A stretch of DNA of 64,000 nt from Nipponacmea schrenckii (GCA_030562195.1 CM060203.1:2680208-2744207); one strand, 5' to 3'. Positions 1-14,700 are shown, counted from the first letter of the stretch. Program-made: numbers and translations. The notes: generated by a model from the letters alone, not told the origin.

Positions 1-1840
1 CAAAGTTCTTAAGATCCAGTACCTCACACTGGCATGATTGGAAGATGGAAGATAAACTCAACGTTTAATACGAAGAGAAACCATTGAACGATATGTCATT
101 GTTCTGTATACTTAAATACCTTTCTAAATGTATATTGAATGAATATTTTACGTAATGACGGATGAATTCTAAAACTTGTTGTTTCCAAACGTGTTTACAC
201 AAATTAAAAAAAAATATGACATATGAATAACTGAAAACAAAAAAATGCCTTTCAATCGAAGACATAACAATGAACAGAAATGAATAAATACTAATTGTGA
301 TACAAAATGATACAAAATGTATTAAATATATAAAACAAAAACAAAGAGATATGGTCTTCTAAAGGCATTAGCAGGTTATAGAGCTCTAGACAACTAAATC
401 ATATATCAGATAGTAAAACAGACACAATCTGTCATGCGTTTTAAACAACGCGTTGGTGATGGTGCAATTGTGGCATATCCGGGCTTATATTGTTATTCTT
501 AAGAAGTTACGAAGAAGACTTTATCCTGCACATGAAAATGTAAAAAAGGACAGAAATCTAATACCGTATTCCATTTTTGGTATGTTTGGTTGAATCGCAG
601 TAAACCAAAACGAATTGTCGAATATCAATTAAGGTTATTGTTATCGGAAAGTTGAAATTGAGCTATATCAGCTAGTAAAGCAAATATTTAGACCAATATA
701 CAAATTTGCATAGGGTTAGTTTAAAACAAAAAAATCCTTCCAACACGAAAGAAAATCAACGATTGACCGGAATGGTTTTTATGGCTATATATATTCATTT
801 GATTTTAATATATACTGTAAAAGTTTAAAGTTCACTCCAGTCGCCATACTAGATCTGAAAAAAATTTCTCAGCTTATTAAAAATTGCTGTCAATTAATCA
901 ATTTATTAATTAACTCCTTTTCTGTCATTTGTGTTGTTTTGTCACCGGGTCCAAATTGATATACGACAAAACAGCAGCAAGCACATTACTCAGGGATAGT
1001 TTGAGCTTACGATTTTTTAAATTGCGAATAAGTTATGTTACGAAAGGGCAGGCACATGTATGTAGGCGTAATCTCTAGAGAGAGAAAATATTATTGTTTG
1101 TGCAGTTAGTTTGAAATGTCAAAATGTGAAATATATAAATAGAACAATAATTCCAACGGAAACATTTAATATCTATGGAAAGTACAATAAACTTAATGTT
1201 ACTTGATATTAGTTTTCGGAATCAAATAACTTGAAATTATCATTATAGTAATTGTAGAGATATTGTAGACTTTCCCAGCTTGTGATAAGAAAGGACATAT
1301 AACTAGGACTATAAAGGGAAAGATGAAAAATCTCAAACTTGGTCAATTAAAGTATACATTCATCAGTTGGTCTTGCCAAGGGACGTAATAAAAGATACAA
1401 AAACTCCGTATTATAGAAATATCTATTAAACCACGTGATCATATAATGGCATATAGTAACTAGATTTGCGATATTTATAACCAAATTATTTTGGTATAAC
1501 GATTGCTCTAATAACAAATAAGGCGATATTCCGTAAGTGTCACTTTTTTGCTTTTTTTATAAATAATTGTATTAAACTATTTGATTGATTAAATCTGATT
1601 GTGTCTCAAAATTACTTGACTTAATAGATTTATTGGATTGATATAGACTATAGTAGTTAGATACATCAGGTAAGTCCACTGATGAACAAGGCTCAGTTTG
1701 ACCAATTTCATGTTAACCTAAGGTAGTATTATGCCTATGAAATAACCGCTACAAATACTACTAAGAGTTAAGAAGTGGAGAATTTTCACATCCATTGTAT
1801 TTTGTATAATATATTGAGAAAAAGACTCAAAAGACTAGCC
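1..1840. other. Non-coding stretch downstream of SLC6 exon 11
   Basis: No open frame with recognisable protein similarity was found on either strand. The terminal SLC6 exon (C-terminal tail and stop) should lie here or to the left of the window. I looked for a minus-strand acceptor followed by a tail in phase 0 and found none that convinced me. Bases 1340-1400 and 1655-1700 hold fragments of a dispersed repeat with a 'catcagttgg...' core, which recurs near 13640, 29120 and 34672. Confidence 0.5.
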
Positions 1841-1845
1841 CGATC

Positions 1846-2001
1846 CCTGGAGCCTGTTTCACGAAAACTTAACTTTAGGATGAGTTTAGTGTTCCAATGA
1901 TCAGATTGGTCAATCACATTTTTTATTAGCCAATCAGGTTACTGTATTTCTTAAAATCTTGATTGTATCTTTTGTTAAAATTTTGTGTAACAGGTTCCTG
2001 G
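1846..2001. mobile_element. Short MITE with about 21-bp terminal inverted repeats
   Basis: The left end (1846-1866) begins CCTGGAGCCTGTTTCACG. The reverse complement of the right end (1981-2001) begins CCAGGAACCTGTTACAC. The two ends therefore pair with a few mismatches and enclose about 115 bp of AT-rich, non-coding DNA. The size and structure fit a non-autonomous DNA transposon. The family is not assigned and the target duplication is not clear. Confidence 0.5.
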
Positions 2002-2274
2002 TCACAAGTCGTTCACTAAACCAAAATGTCAATAGAGAAATGTAAGATAAAAAAGCAATGGATATCGATTGTTTTAATTGGATTAGTGAGTAACTGATAG
2101 CTTACAAACTAACTCGAGATATGTGGTTTTCATTCTTGACTTAACTATTCCTAAAATGATGACAGTGAATTGCTTTTTTCCTTTAAAGGTATAGATAACG
2201 TGTTATCGTCGTCTTTATTACTTTGAGGTTTCCATTCTTCACCTGGTTTTATTGATGCCTTAAGTCTCTGAATA

Positions 2275-2440
2275 ATGGAAAATGACATGAAATGAATTAA
2301 GTTCCACGCTCTACTCTTTTGCACCTACTAGGCTAAGGAAGACGGATAATCCGATGCAGTGTGCAAGGAGGGAAATGTTGCCAAGGCAGCGGCATTATCC
2401 TACTCTTTCGAGGGATCTTAAACGTACACAGCTGTAACGC
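2275..2440 (+). repeat. Dispersed repeat family R3, copy 1
   Basis: This segment runs through a 'gcaccta..ggctaa.gaagacgg' core and a 'gagggaaat.ttgcca.g.cagcggcatta' core. Similar copies lie at 6468-6605 (+), 29574-29735 (-), 61672-61760 (+) and 62812-62890 (+). There is no open frame and no clear terminal structure. It could be an old SINE or MITE. Confidence 0.55.
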
Positions 2441-2550
2441 ATCGGACCCTGGTTTATATCTGAACTACAGGACGTAATTTCAATGTCAGCCAATCATCTT
2501 ATTCACGCAAAATGTCGGGCATGGAACACCGATAACTATGAAAATCTTAC

Positions 2551-2718
2551 CTCTATAAATGATCCCTTCTCATGATAAATTGCCTTGATCATGAAAAATA
2601 CAACAGGAATGAGGGGAATCGATGCATATATCCAACCAAATATTTCAGAGCTCCGAGGATAGTGGTAACCGGCATAGGTTGGTGGGGTATACAGTAGAAA
2701 TGTAGATATCATTGTGGC
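2551..2718 (-). CDS. SLC6 transporter exon 11 (end of TM11, TM12)
   Basis: 56 codons in phase 0 at both ends, bounded by a 'tttcag' acceptor and a GAG|GTAAGA donor. It encodes the end of TM11 ([10 protein letters not shown]), a short loop and the TM12 segment starting [11 protein letters not shown], ending near KGSFIE. Because it ends in a splice donor and not a stop, at least one further exon must follow. Confidence 0.88.
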
Positions 2719-5700
2719 CTGAAATTAATAAAAAAACCAGTTTGCTTATTAATACTTAATGCCCAGTACAAAGATGTCATCAATCAAAAGGATGAAATCC
2801 GATGAAATCTGTCGTCTCTATCGCGTTCACAAGCCAATTGTGAACTGACCAACTAACAGACAGACGGACAGAGGTGAAAACAATATACGACCAAATTACA
2901 GTCGATGGGTTCGTGCATATTGAGATCACTGACATTCATCTTATACATCTTCACAATGTCAAGCTATTACAAACTTCATCTTATACATCTTCACAATGTC
3001 AAGCTATTACAAACTTCATCTTATACATCTTGACAATGTCAAACTATTACAAACTTCATCTTATACATCTTCACAATGTCAAGCTATTACAAACTTCATC
3101 TTATATATCTTCACAATGTCAAGCCATTACAAACTTCATCTTATACATCTTCACAATGTCAAGCTATTACAAACTTCATCTTATTCATCTACACAATGTC
3201 AAGCTATTACAAACTTCATCTTATTCATCTTCACAATGTCAAGCTATTACAAACTTCATCTTATTCCTCTTCATAATGTCAAGCTATTACAAACTTCATC
3301 TTATTCATCTACACAATGTCAAGCTATTACAAACTTCACCTTATACATCTTCACAATGTCAAACTATTACAAACTTCATCTTATACATCTTCACAATGTC
3401 AAGCTATTACAAACTTCATCTTATTCATCTACACAATGTCAAGCTATTACAAACTTCATCTTATACATCTTCACAATGTCAAACTATTACAAACTTCATC
3501 TTATACATCTTCACAATGTCAAGCTATTACAAACTTCATCTTATAAATCGTCACAATGTCAAGCTATTACAAACTTCATCTTATACATCTTCACAATGTC
3601 AAGCTATTACAAACTTCATCTTATTCATCTACACAATGTCAAGCTATTACAAACTTCATCTTATATATCTTTACAATGTCAAGCCATTACAAACTTCATC
3701 TTATACATCTTCACAATGTCAAGCTATTACAAACTTCATCTTAATCATCTTCACAATGTCAAGCTATTACAAACTTCATCTTATACATCTTCACAATGTC
3801 AAGCTATTACAAACTTCATCTTATACATCTTCACAATGTCAAACTATTACAAACTTCATCTTATACATCTTCACAATGTCAAGCTATTACAAACTTCATC
3901 TTATACATCTTCACAATGTCAAGCTATTACAAACTTCATCTTATACATCTTCATAATGTCAAGTTATTACAAACTTCATCTTATTCATCTACACAATGTC
4001 AAGCTATTACAAACTTCATCTTATACATCTTCACAATGTCAAGCTATTACAAACTTCATCTTATACATCTTCATAATGTCAAGCTATTATAAACTTCACC
4101 TTATTCATCTACACAATGTCAAGTTATGACAGAGTTAACAATAATTTGACATTATGAAGATGTTTTTAACGCAGACAAAGACAACTTCTTCCAAATCTTG
4201 AATTTTCAAATTCAAAGAGATCAAATAACGTTGATTCCTGCTGTTAAGAGGAGAATCCCTTCAGATGTAATATTTTTTTAATCAATGTAAAACCTCTGAG
4301 CAAACAGATACCGATGTAGATGTAGTGTGTAGATTAGAACGTTTGAAGATCAGCAGGTTGATTAAACATGCAGCTTTCTCATTAACCTGCATTTGATTAT
4401 AATTTCCATCATGTGCATGTATGCGAACCTATTTTTACGTTGCCTCCGTCACCTTTGTTAAAGCCGATGAGAGCTTGGGTTTTTATATCATATTTATAAA
4501 ACCTATTATTTCATGTATCGGTGCCATTACGAAGTATTCTTTCATACGTAATAAGTTCTGCGTATGATTTAACATTGAAATATCACATACAAACTTAGCT
4601 TTTTGTTGTTTTTTTTTTTGTTAAAACATATTTTATTCACATGAAAAGGATTGGGGAACAGGCAATGACTACATCACCCCTCTCCAAGATACAATATTCA
4701 CAATACACAAAAACAGAATGTCTATATACATATATACATGACCACAAACATACGATGGTTTGTCCTACACCTTAAAAAAACCTTAAAGACATATTGTGAA
4801 GTATAACTAATAGATAGATAAAAGAAAGACAAAAAACTATAAATGTAAAGAATTGAAAAGGTAATTTAACGAGTGAGATTTTAGCTTGTATAGGGATGAT
4901 GAATAGTGGAATTGCAATGCTAAAACCTTTCAGTCAGTTGAATAAGAATGTGAACTGTTTTGAAGACTAATTCAGATTCAGATGTCCGAACCATAGAGTA
5001 ATGTCCGGGTAAAGTTAGATTCTAGTAAGGATATAGTTTTATTGCGTTCATCTAAATAAAAGTAGTCTCTTCCTGATTATTCTGATATGTTATTTCAACA
5101 CAGCCTTCAAATTACACGTTAAACTGAGAAATAGAATTAAATAAGATTTACAAACGTGGTAGAAATATAACAAACAATTTCAAAATTTGACTTATTGAGT
5201 TCGGGTAGTAATTCAAAATGGAGGCAAATTACATTCGTGCGTGTTTTTGTCTTTTGATAAACCATACGTAGTTTTGTTCGTGTAATCTGTTGATGTTAAT
5301 GCTGGTTAATGTTATGTTTTCAAGTTATTCAATCAATTTCAACTTCAGTGAAAATATATGTTTCAAACAGAATTAGCAAACCTTTTAATGTTTGGTTTTC
5401 TATGTCAAAGTGATTATAGAGTAGCCAGTAGCCAATAGCATGAAAATGAACTATAATTCCTTTATATTTCGCATTTATATACCTTAATGTATCTTATACA
5501 CAGTAATGATGCGAGATAAAGACCAGTAAATAAATACCTGGACTTATAACAGATTAAATCAAACGGATATTATGTCATACCCTGTAAACCGTAAAATCCA
5601 GACACAATTTATAAAACGAGCTTATCTAAGATTTCATATCATTTTAAATATATGTTACAGACTAAGTAAATAATCGTGCCGATACATTGCGATTATTGTT

Positions 5701-8700
5701 CCAACAGATTACGACGATCAAAAAAGAAATATAATTGATTTCAGAACCAGGATAGTAACTTTTACAATACAAGGGAGTTAATCGATTGATAGAAGAAGTT
5801 TGTCAGACAACATTTAATCCTAGAATACCACAGGAGATGCGATACGTATACAAGACAATGTTTTAGTTACATTTTAAAGGGGTGGTATGCAAAATGGATC
5901 AGAGGTCCAATATACAAGGACATGAGTCTGTCTAGCATTCAGGCCATAGAGGCAAAACAATCGATGGAAAATATAATAACACCCATTGAAATAAATCATT
6001 TTTGACAAATTAACTGTTGTATTTTTCTGTTAAAACTTTCAGGGACACCTTTCGCTATTATTTGGTCTAACGATTTCATAAATTTGGATACAATGCATTT
6101 CGAGCTAAAAAAAACAGAATACCCACCTTAATACAAACTTCCCCATCTAAATATTCTCTTCCAAGCCTCGTCATTACTCCCTAATCATGATGAACGTTCT
6201 ACGATGGATGTGGACTATAAGCTTGTTACAAAAATCCAATGTAAAGTTTGTCAACACTTACCAATAATATTACAGGTGTGATATATTTCCAGAAAACTCT
6301 GAAAATTAAAGGTGGTTTTCGACCAATCATTGATTTAATATCCTCCTCAAATCTCTCGGCACCGTAGATCCACCCTATTACCACACATTCAATTAAACCA
6401 AAAATAAATAACTCGTAGGCCACACAATACCAATCTATTAGCTGATAAATATAAATACCAGCCTGAAAATGAAATGAAATGAATGGAGTTTTTCGTCCTA
6501 CTCTTCTGCACCTTATGGGCTAATGAAGACGGACCACGCCATACAGTATGCAATGAGGGAAATTTTGCCAGGACAGCGGCATTAGCCTACTCTTAAATGT
6601 ACCAGCCTGAAAGAGATGTGACGATATTTTGTCATATATGATACGAATGTGGTAAAACATAACAAAGTGAAGATAGCCTATATAGTATTCAGTTTTTATA
6701 TTTTAGATATCAAACTGCAGGCCTATCGTCATTCTTATAATGAATTATATTAAATATACTTTCTTTTTAAGTGGGAATTGTAAGGAGAACTTTGTATATA
6801 CATTTTGTTGATATTTCTTTCAGATGATTACTATAAGTCGGTACCGTCAAATTATTATCTTGTTTATTTCTATTTACTAACTGAACTAACATCACTTCGA
6901 AATATATAGTTCTTGCTCTATGACCTAGGCCCGTGCTTTTTGGGAGAATGCTTTTCTCATATCACCTTAACACAAATCCCTGGTACCTTCCCATTGTGTT
7001 GCTAGTTCGACCTCTTACAAGTCACTTCCGAATCTTTAAGATGGCATTACGGAAGGACACAGACCGATAATGTAATAGGTAGAATACGTTGTCTTCACGG
7101 ACTCTTTAAAACAGATTTGTTATATTGGTAACCTTGGAATCCAAATTACAGCAACCATCCTGTAACAGTGTGGCGTGAGGGTTTACTTTGTTTTAAAAAA
7201 ATCTTACCCTCGTGCATAATGGAATACCGACCAAAAAGTAAAACATACATAACAAAACTTTGAGGAGTATTTTTCTCTTCGCCAAAAATTGTGGGTAGGT
7301 ATCCAACATGCATGTAATGATCACCTCCATAAAACAGAACTGAAAATAAGAATATAGCATCGTTTGGTTAAAATCGGTTTCGTTTGGATATAGCCATGAC
7401 GAATATTGCCAAATTTTCATATATGTTTTAGGCTCGAGGTCGGCAAATCATAAACACCATAGTTCATTACCTGCGTATCCAAGCCAATGGAAAATAAAGT
7501 TATAAAAAACATAACAGCCCAGAGCTGAGGGATTGGTATCTTCCCTATTCCTTGTGGATAAACTACAAAAGCTAATCCTGGACCTACAAAATAAAACTAC
7601 CAGATTTACTATGAATATTGTTGTTCTGTTAAAAATTGTTTGATGTTTTCTCAGTTATAATTGAAAGTGCATCAGAAGAATGTGGAAATGAATCAATAGA
7701 TTAATAATAATAATAAACGTACACTATGAAATTAACATGCAAACCATTTGAAGGGAAACATCCCAGAAATTTCTAAATACACATACAAAAATTTTTAAAA
7801 GGAAAAGGGGGAAAATCATAAAATAAAAATATAAAAAACCCAAAAACCGAACTAAATTAAACTCCAAACCATTATGAATAAAACCCCTACAGAAATTTTG
7901 AAATACACCCTTACAATGGTAACACGAAAAGGGAAACCCAACAAATCAAGGCCACTCAGAACTCAGGTATTTAGTGAATAAAAAAAGAAACTCAAACCTG
8001 AATCTACAACTTCACCAACTCCAACACCCACTTCATGAGCCATAAAACCCAGGACAGAAAATATAACTATTCCACCGAATATGCTGGTACCTTCACAGAT
8101 CAGCGGTAACACGATAGAATCCCTGTAACAAATCAACCCGTGTTACTCAGAATCTCCTCGAATTTGCGAATCGAGACAAAAGCAAGACTTGTAGTCTTGT
8201 ACCCCTTCAATTCTAAAATATTTTACAGTTACAATCAGACGTGTAAAACCATGTCTAGCCTAAACGAGCTTAGGTTAACGGCTCAGATGCTTAACGTCAG
8301 CTTCAGATGTCTTTGATTCATGGTTGTTCCTCGACTCCGGCGTTTCCTTGCTTATTTTCAGTTCCATATTTTGCAACCCATTGTATTAAGCAGGCGTGGA
8401 TCAGGATTTTATAACGTCAAAGCTGTAATGGCAAATTTCTTTATTTCATTACATTTCGTTACCCGTCTTCTCTAGCATAATCATTAATCAGAAGCGAGAT
8501 ATAAGAACATGACTCTCCTACCTCTTTGAAGAATGAACTCGAATGTAGGCTCTTGTTTTATTTTCGATGGCTCTTACCTTAAAACATTATTATGAAAAGG
8601 GTTGTGACTAGATAGAGTAAGCAGACTTCCGTAACATGGCCCCAATGAAAAGAAAACTTGAACTGCAGCTTGAACCCAGACCTGAAAATGTTGTTTGTGA

Positions 8701-11700
8701 TTATTATTGACATTGTATGTATATTGGATAGATCTTTTACCTTTTGTTGTACAACGTAACCAAGTCTTCTTACTCGAGACGTGTAGACGATGGCGGACAA
8801 TTTGTAACTTAACTTATTGCTTGTGTCATATGCCTATGACTAACTAACACTTACTGTTCGATTGGAATAGATGAAATTCCGCGAAAAAGTTGCCAAAATG
8901 TAAGTAAAGTCTTATTGATGCTTGTCGACTTCCAATGTCGAGATTGCCTACACCAAAAGCTCGTCAATACAAACTAATCGAAAGTCGACTAGTTACAACA
9001 TTAGAGCTGTACTACATAAAGGTATTCGTTAATTTGTAAAAATTCACGTATTACCTTTGGGTCAAGAAGTTTTTTGAAATCTGGTGTCAGGAAATATAAA
9101 ATACCGTCCACTGATCCCTCCAGTGTCACCCCTCTGATAAGCAGGACGAATAAAAATACATACGGTAGCAGTACGGTTACATACACGACCTGGAATACGA
9201 TGAAAAATAATAACATCCCCACCTTTCAAACCCATTTTCACCATTTTTTTCCCGATTGGTAAAACTGTAATATCTTTCATAATCTTGTAACTTTATCCAA
9301 AATAAAATATATATATCGTAAGTTCACCTTCAATGACCTCCAAGTCAGATAGAGCTTTGGGTCTATAACACAGCAGTTAGAGTGTTGGTTCTATGGCACA
9401 GTCAGTTAGAGCGTTGGTTCTATACCACAGCGGTTAGAGTGTTGGTTCTATAATACAGTCAGTTAGAGCGTTGGTTCTATGGCATAGCGGTTAAAGCGTT
9501 GGTTCTATGGCACAGCGGTTAGAGTGTGGGTTCTATAGCTCAACGGTTAGAGTGCTGGTTCTATAGCCTGCGGTTGGAGTGTTGGTTCTATAGCACAGTG
9601 GTAAGGGTGTTGGTTCTATAGCACAGCAGTTAGAGCGTTGGTTCTATGGCACAGTGGTTAGAGTGTTGGTTCTATAGCACAGCGGTTAGAGTGTTGGTTC
9701 TATAGCACAGTGGTAAGGGTGTTGGTTCTATAGCACAGTCAGTTAGAGCGCTAGTTCTATGGCACAGCGGTTGGAGTCTTGGTTCTATAGCACAGCGGTT
9801 AGAGTGTTGGTTCTATAGCACAGCGGTTAGAGCGTTGGTTTTATAACACAGTGGTTAGAGTGTTGGTTCTATAGCACAGCAGTTAGAGAGTAAGTTCTAT
9901 GGCACAGTCAGTTAGAGCGTTGGTTCGATAGCATAGCGGTTAGAGCCTTGGTTCTATAGCACAGCAGTTAGAGTCTTGGTTCTATAGCACAGTCGGTTTG
10001 AGCGTTGGTTCTATAGCATAGCGGTTAGAGCGTTGGTTCTATAACATAGCGGTTAGAGCGTTTGTTCTATAGTACAGCGGTTAGAGTGTTGGTTCTATAG
10101 CACAGTGGTTCAGATCGTTGGTTCCGTGATACTATCTTGAGTGTTGGTTTCGCTTAAAAGATATTCCTGCCTTGCCTTGACTTCTCATCCGATAACCAAA
10201 TCGACAGTAAAGGTGATATTCGGTTGATATGAATGGTACCAAATTCTACATGTCTAATTTTTGTCATAGAATATCATTTTAATCATTTTAAAAATATTTC
10301 GTTTCATAAATATAATTTTCGTTTACGTCATAATTTAGCAATTTTTACGTACATTGTTTTTACTCATGAAAATGGCTGGATTTTGACATGATTGAAATTT
10401 TTTTAACTTTATTGTATTTTATATAATAGAACTTGTGTTCAATAATATCAGAACAAATGATCTTTCGTGTTTTATTGGACGTCAAGTATATTGTTTTAAC
10501 GTATAATTTAGAATTCATCGTTTGTATTCCGTAATAATTTAAATGACAATATTCTTGTTAAGTGTATCAGTCGACACGTTTCGTACAGGCTTGTAGTGGT
10601 ATTTATTATACAAGAGATGATAGAACCATCTGACTTTCCCCAAGGTTTCAAATTAAAAATTTTATAGTAAAAAATATCCCATGCGTAAATGATCTTAATT
10701 CGTGAATAATTCATGATATTGCTGTTTTATGTTTATAACGTATTAAAAAAAAATTATAAGTACATTTTAGTTAGAAGTGGGTCAATTTTAATAGTGTAGC
10801 CCCGTTTCGAGCCATTAATGAATTCTAATTTGTTATGTTTACTATCGCCTTAGGGTCGGATTATATTCTAAATTTGGGTGAACAATGTAGGTTACTGTGA
10901 AGAAAAACACAATGTCTTACAAACAGACTTGGCATATTTAAACATTCATACCTTAACGACAGACTTGGCATCTTTAAACATAAATACCTTACCAACAGAC
11001 TTGACATCTTTAAACATTCATACCTTACTAACCGACTTGACATCTTTAAACATACATACCTTACCAACAGACTTGACATCTTTAAACATACATACATTAC
11101 CAACAGACTTGACATCTTTAAACATACATACCTTACCAACAGACTTGACATCTTTAAACATACATACCTTACCAACAGACTTGACATCTTTAAACATACA
11201 TACCTTACTAACAGAATTGACATCTTTAAACATACATACCTTACCAACAGACTTGACATCTTTAAACATACATACCTTACCAACAGACTTGACATCTTTA
11301 AACATACATACCTTACTAACCGACTTGACATCTTTAAACATACATACCTTACTAACAGACTTGACATCTTTAAACATACATACCTTACCAACAGACTTGA
11401 CATCTTTAAACATACATACCTTACCAACAGACTTGACATCTTTAAACATACATACCTTACCAACAGACTTGACATCTTTAAAATACATACCTTACCAACA
11501 GACTTGACATCTTTAAACATACATACCTTACTAACAGAATTGACACCTTTAAACATACATACCTTACCAACAGACTTGACATCTTTAAACATAAATACCT
11601 TACCAACAGACTTGACATCTTTAAACATCATACCTTACTAACAGACTTGACATCTTAAACATACATACCCTACCAACAGACTTGGCATCTTTAAACATAA

Positions 11701-14700
11701 ATACCTTACCAACAGACTTGACATCTTAAACATACATACCTTACCAACAGACTTGACATCTTAAACATACATACCCTACCAACAGACTTGACATCTTTAA
11801 ACATACATACCTTACCAACAGACTTGACATCTTTAAACATACATACCCTACCAACAGACTTGACATCTTTAAACATACATACCCTACCAACAGATTGACA
11901 TCTTTAAACATACATACCTTACAACAGAATTGACATCTTTAAACATACATACCCTACCAACAGACTTGACATCTTTAAACATACTTAAATGGCAATTTTA
12001 ATATTACCGTTTCACCTAATGAATTCTAATTAGTTATTTTACTATCCTTAACGATTAATTAACATACATACCTTACAACGACTTACATCTTTAAACATAC
12101 AACTACCAACAGACTTGACATCTTTAAACATACAACTACCAACAGACTTGACATTTTAACATACATACCTTACAACGATTACATCTTTAAACATACATAC
12201 CTTACCAACAGACTTGACATCTTAACATAACACAATACCAACAACTTGACATCTTTAACATACATACCTTACCAACGACTTGACATTTAAACATACATAC
12301 CTTACAACAGACTTACATCTTTAAACATAATACCTTACCAACAGACTTGACATCTTTAAACATACATACCTTACAACAGACTTGAATCTTTAAACATACA
12401 TACCTTACAACAGACTTGACATCTTTAACATACATACCTTACAACGACTTGAATCTTTAAACATACATACCTTACAACAGACTTGACACTTTAAACATAA
12501 TACCTTACCAACAGACTTGACATCTTTAACATACATACCTTACAACAGACTTGAATCTTAAACATACATACCTTACCAACAGACTTGACATCTTTAAACA
12601 TACATACCTTACCAACAGACTTGACATCTTTAAACATACATACCTTACCAACAGACTTGACATCTTTAAACATACATACCTTACAACAGACTTGCATCTT
12701 TAAACATACATACCTTACCAACAGACTTGACATCTTTAAACATACATACCTTACAACAGACTTGAATCTTTAAACATACATACCTTACCAACAGACTTGA
12801 CATCTTTAACATACATACCTTACAACAGATTGACATCTTTAAACATACATACCTTACCAACAGACTTGACATCTTAAACATACATACTACCAACAGACTT
12901 GACATCTTTAAACATACATACCTTACAACAGACTTGAATCTTTAAACATACATACCTTACCAACGATTGACATCTTTAACATACATACCTTACAACAGAT
13001 TGACATCTTTAAACATCATACCTTACCAACAGACTTGACATCTAACATAATACTACAACAGACTTGACATCTTTAAACATACATACCTTACCAACAGACT
13101 TGACATCTTTAAACATACATACCTTACCAACAGACTTGACATCTTTAAACATACATACCTTACTAACAGACTTGACATCATTTAACATACATACCTTACC
13201 AACAGACTTGACATCTTTAAACATACATACCTTACCAACAGACTTGACATCTTTAAACATAAATACCTTACCAACAGACTTGACATCTTTAAAACATACA
13301 TACCTTACTAACAGACTTGACATCTTTAAAACATACATACCTTACCAACAGACTTGACATCGTTAAACATACATAGCCTACCAACAGACTTGACATCTTT
13401 AAACATACATACCTTACCAACAGAATTGACATCTTTAAACATACATACCTTACCAACAGACTTGACACCTTTAAACATGCAGAGAAATACTACGATCCAG
13501 GCACCAATAAATACCAAGATTAACTGCCATTTGACGCCTCCTAAATCAGTCACCCCTGATGATATATCCAGTATACCAAACCTACAATGATGAAATGATA
13601 TTAAAGGAACACCACCACTTAGAAAACGCAGTCAATTAGCGTATACATTCATCAGTTTGACTGACCAGGTGCCATGATTAAATAATATACAATACATTCA
13701 ATAGAATTACTTCTCCGTTTCATGAGAGTTGTGTTCGCATTTTATCCACACGTAATGATAATCAGTACAATCACATATATTGGTTTAGCCTTGGTCGTAT
13801 TAACCCGTATTAAACTTAACCCACTACAGGGGAAGGAGAACAAACTTTCTATCTCAAGATTTGATCTGATTTACTCATATTTTCTTAAAATATTCAGACG
13901 TAAATACATAATTTCCCTCTTATGTACTACCACGACTTCGAGAAACCATGAGGAATGGGAGTGTAGTTTAGATATGATGTGGTGTGAGGGTTATAGCATA
14001 AACTAGAGTACAACAGGGTGAAGCCTTCATAGACTGAACAGATTAACAATTAATCAGACTGCAGTCAAATACCTGCTTTTATTTTTTATTTTTTCCCCTC
14101 TCTTTTTCAAATAAATTGGTTTATAAATCATAAAAGTTAAAATATAATTTTGTATCCCGCTTCGATCAAGATTTGTCACCTGTATAAGCATATACAGACC
14201 TTCAGATGAATTTACAGATAGCGAGTGTGATACAATTGATTTAATTCAAGTTATTGAAACTCGTCAAAGCGTGTGTATCTAAATGTTATCTACCGAATAG
14301 ATTCAACACACTAATGGAAAATCCCCAAAAAGCACTTTGCATTTTTGAATTTTCCACCAAACTTATAACATTTGTTAAAGATAATTTTTTTTTTATTTGA
14401 GTAAGTTGAACGAGCTTTCCTTAACACGTGATATATCTAACTTTACCGGCAAACTGTGAATCATTATAGAAAAAAGCAATCCGTTGTTAAGCAATATACA
14501 ACCACTTATCAACCATTTATCGGTATATCAAAGACTATATAACTCACGAAATAAAGATTTTTTTTGCGAATCGTACTTCTGTTGGTGTATATGACAAGAA
14601 TATGATTTAAAAAAATTCATAAGTAGGTGAATAAATACATAGCATTTTAATATCATAATATTCTACAATTATTAATAAAGTAATACGAAAGTTAAGCAAT

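Noticed and set aside
820..870. Terminal SLC6 exon following a 'tttttttcag' acceptor near 855 (minus)
   Set aside because: In the required phase it stops after one codon. The other frames give short tails with no SLC6 resemblance.
2874..4129. Long plus-strand open frames (360 and 377 codons) of repeated [23 protein letters not shown] peptide
   Set aside because: They come from a 40-bp tandem repeat with no plus-strand stop in any frame. Overlapping frames give the same 40-residue period, the array is in an SLC6 intron on the opposite strand, and no splice or start context supports it.
9355..10135. Cluster of functional tRNA genes
   Set aside because: Only an A-box-like part of a tRNA repeats every 28 bp. 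There is no cloverleaf, anticodon arm or B-box in each unit.
10861..11631. 256-codon minus-strand frame and 209-codon plus-strand frame as independent genes
   Set aside because: Both are readings of the 36-bp exon-junction array. Only the minus frame with period [12 protein letters not shown] has a possible meaning, as alternative extension of SLC6 exon 4.
13722..14006. 94-codon plus-strand open frame in SLC6 intron 3
   Set aside because: No recognisable domain, antisense within an intron, and it overlaps a dispersed repeat fragment nearby.
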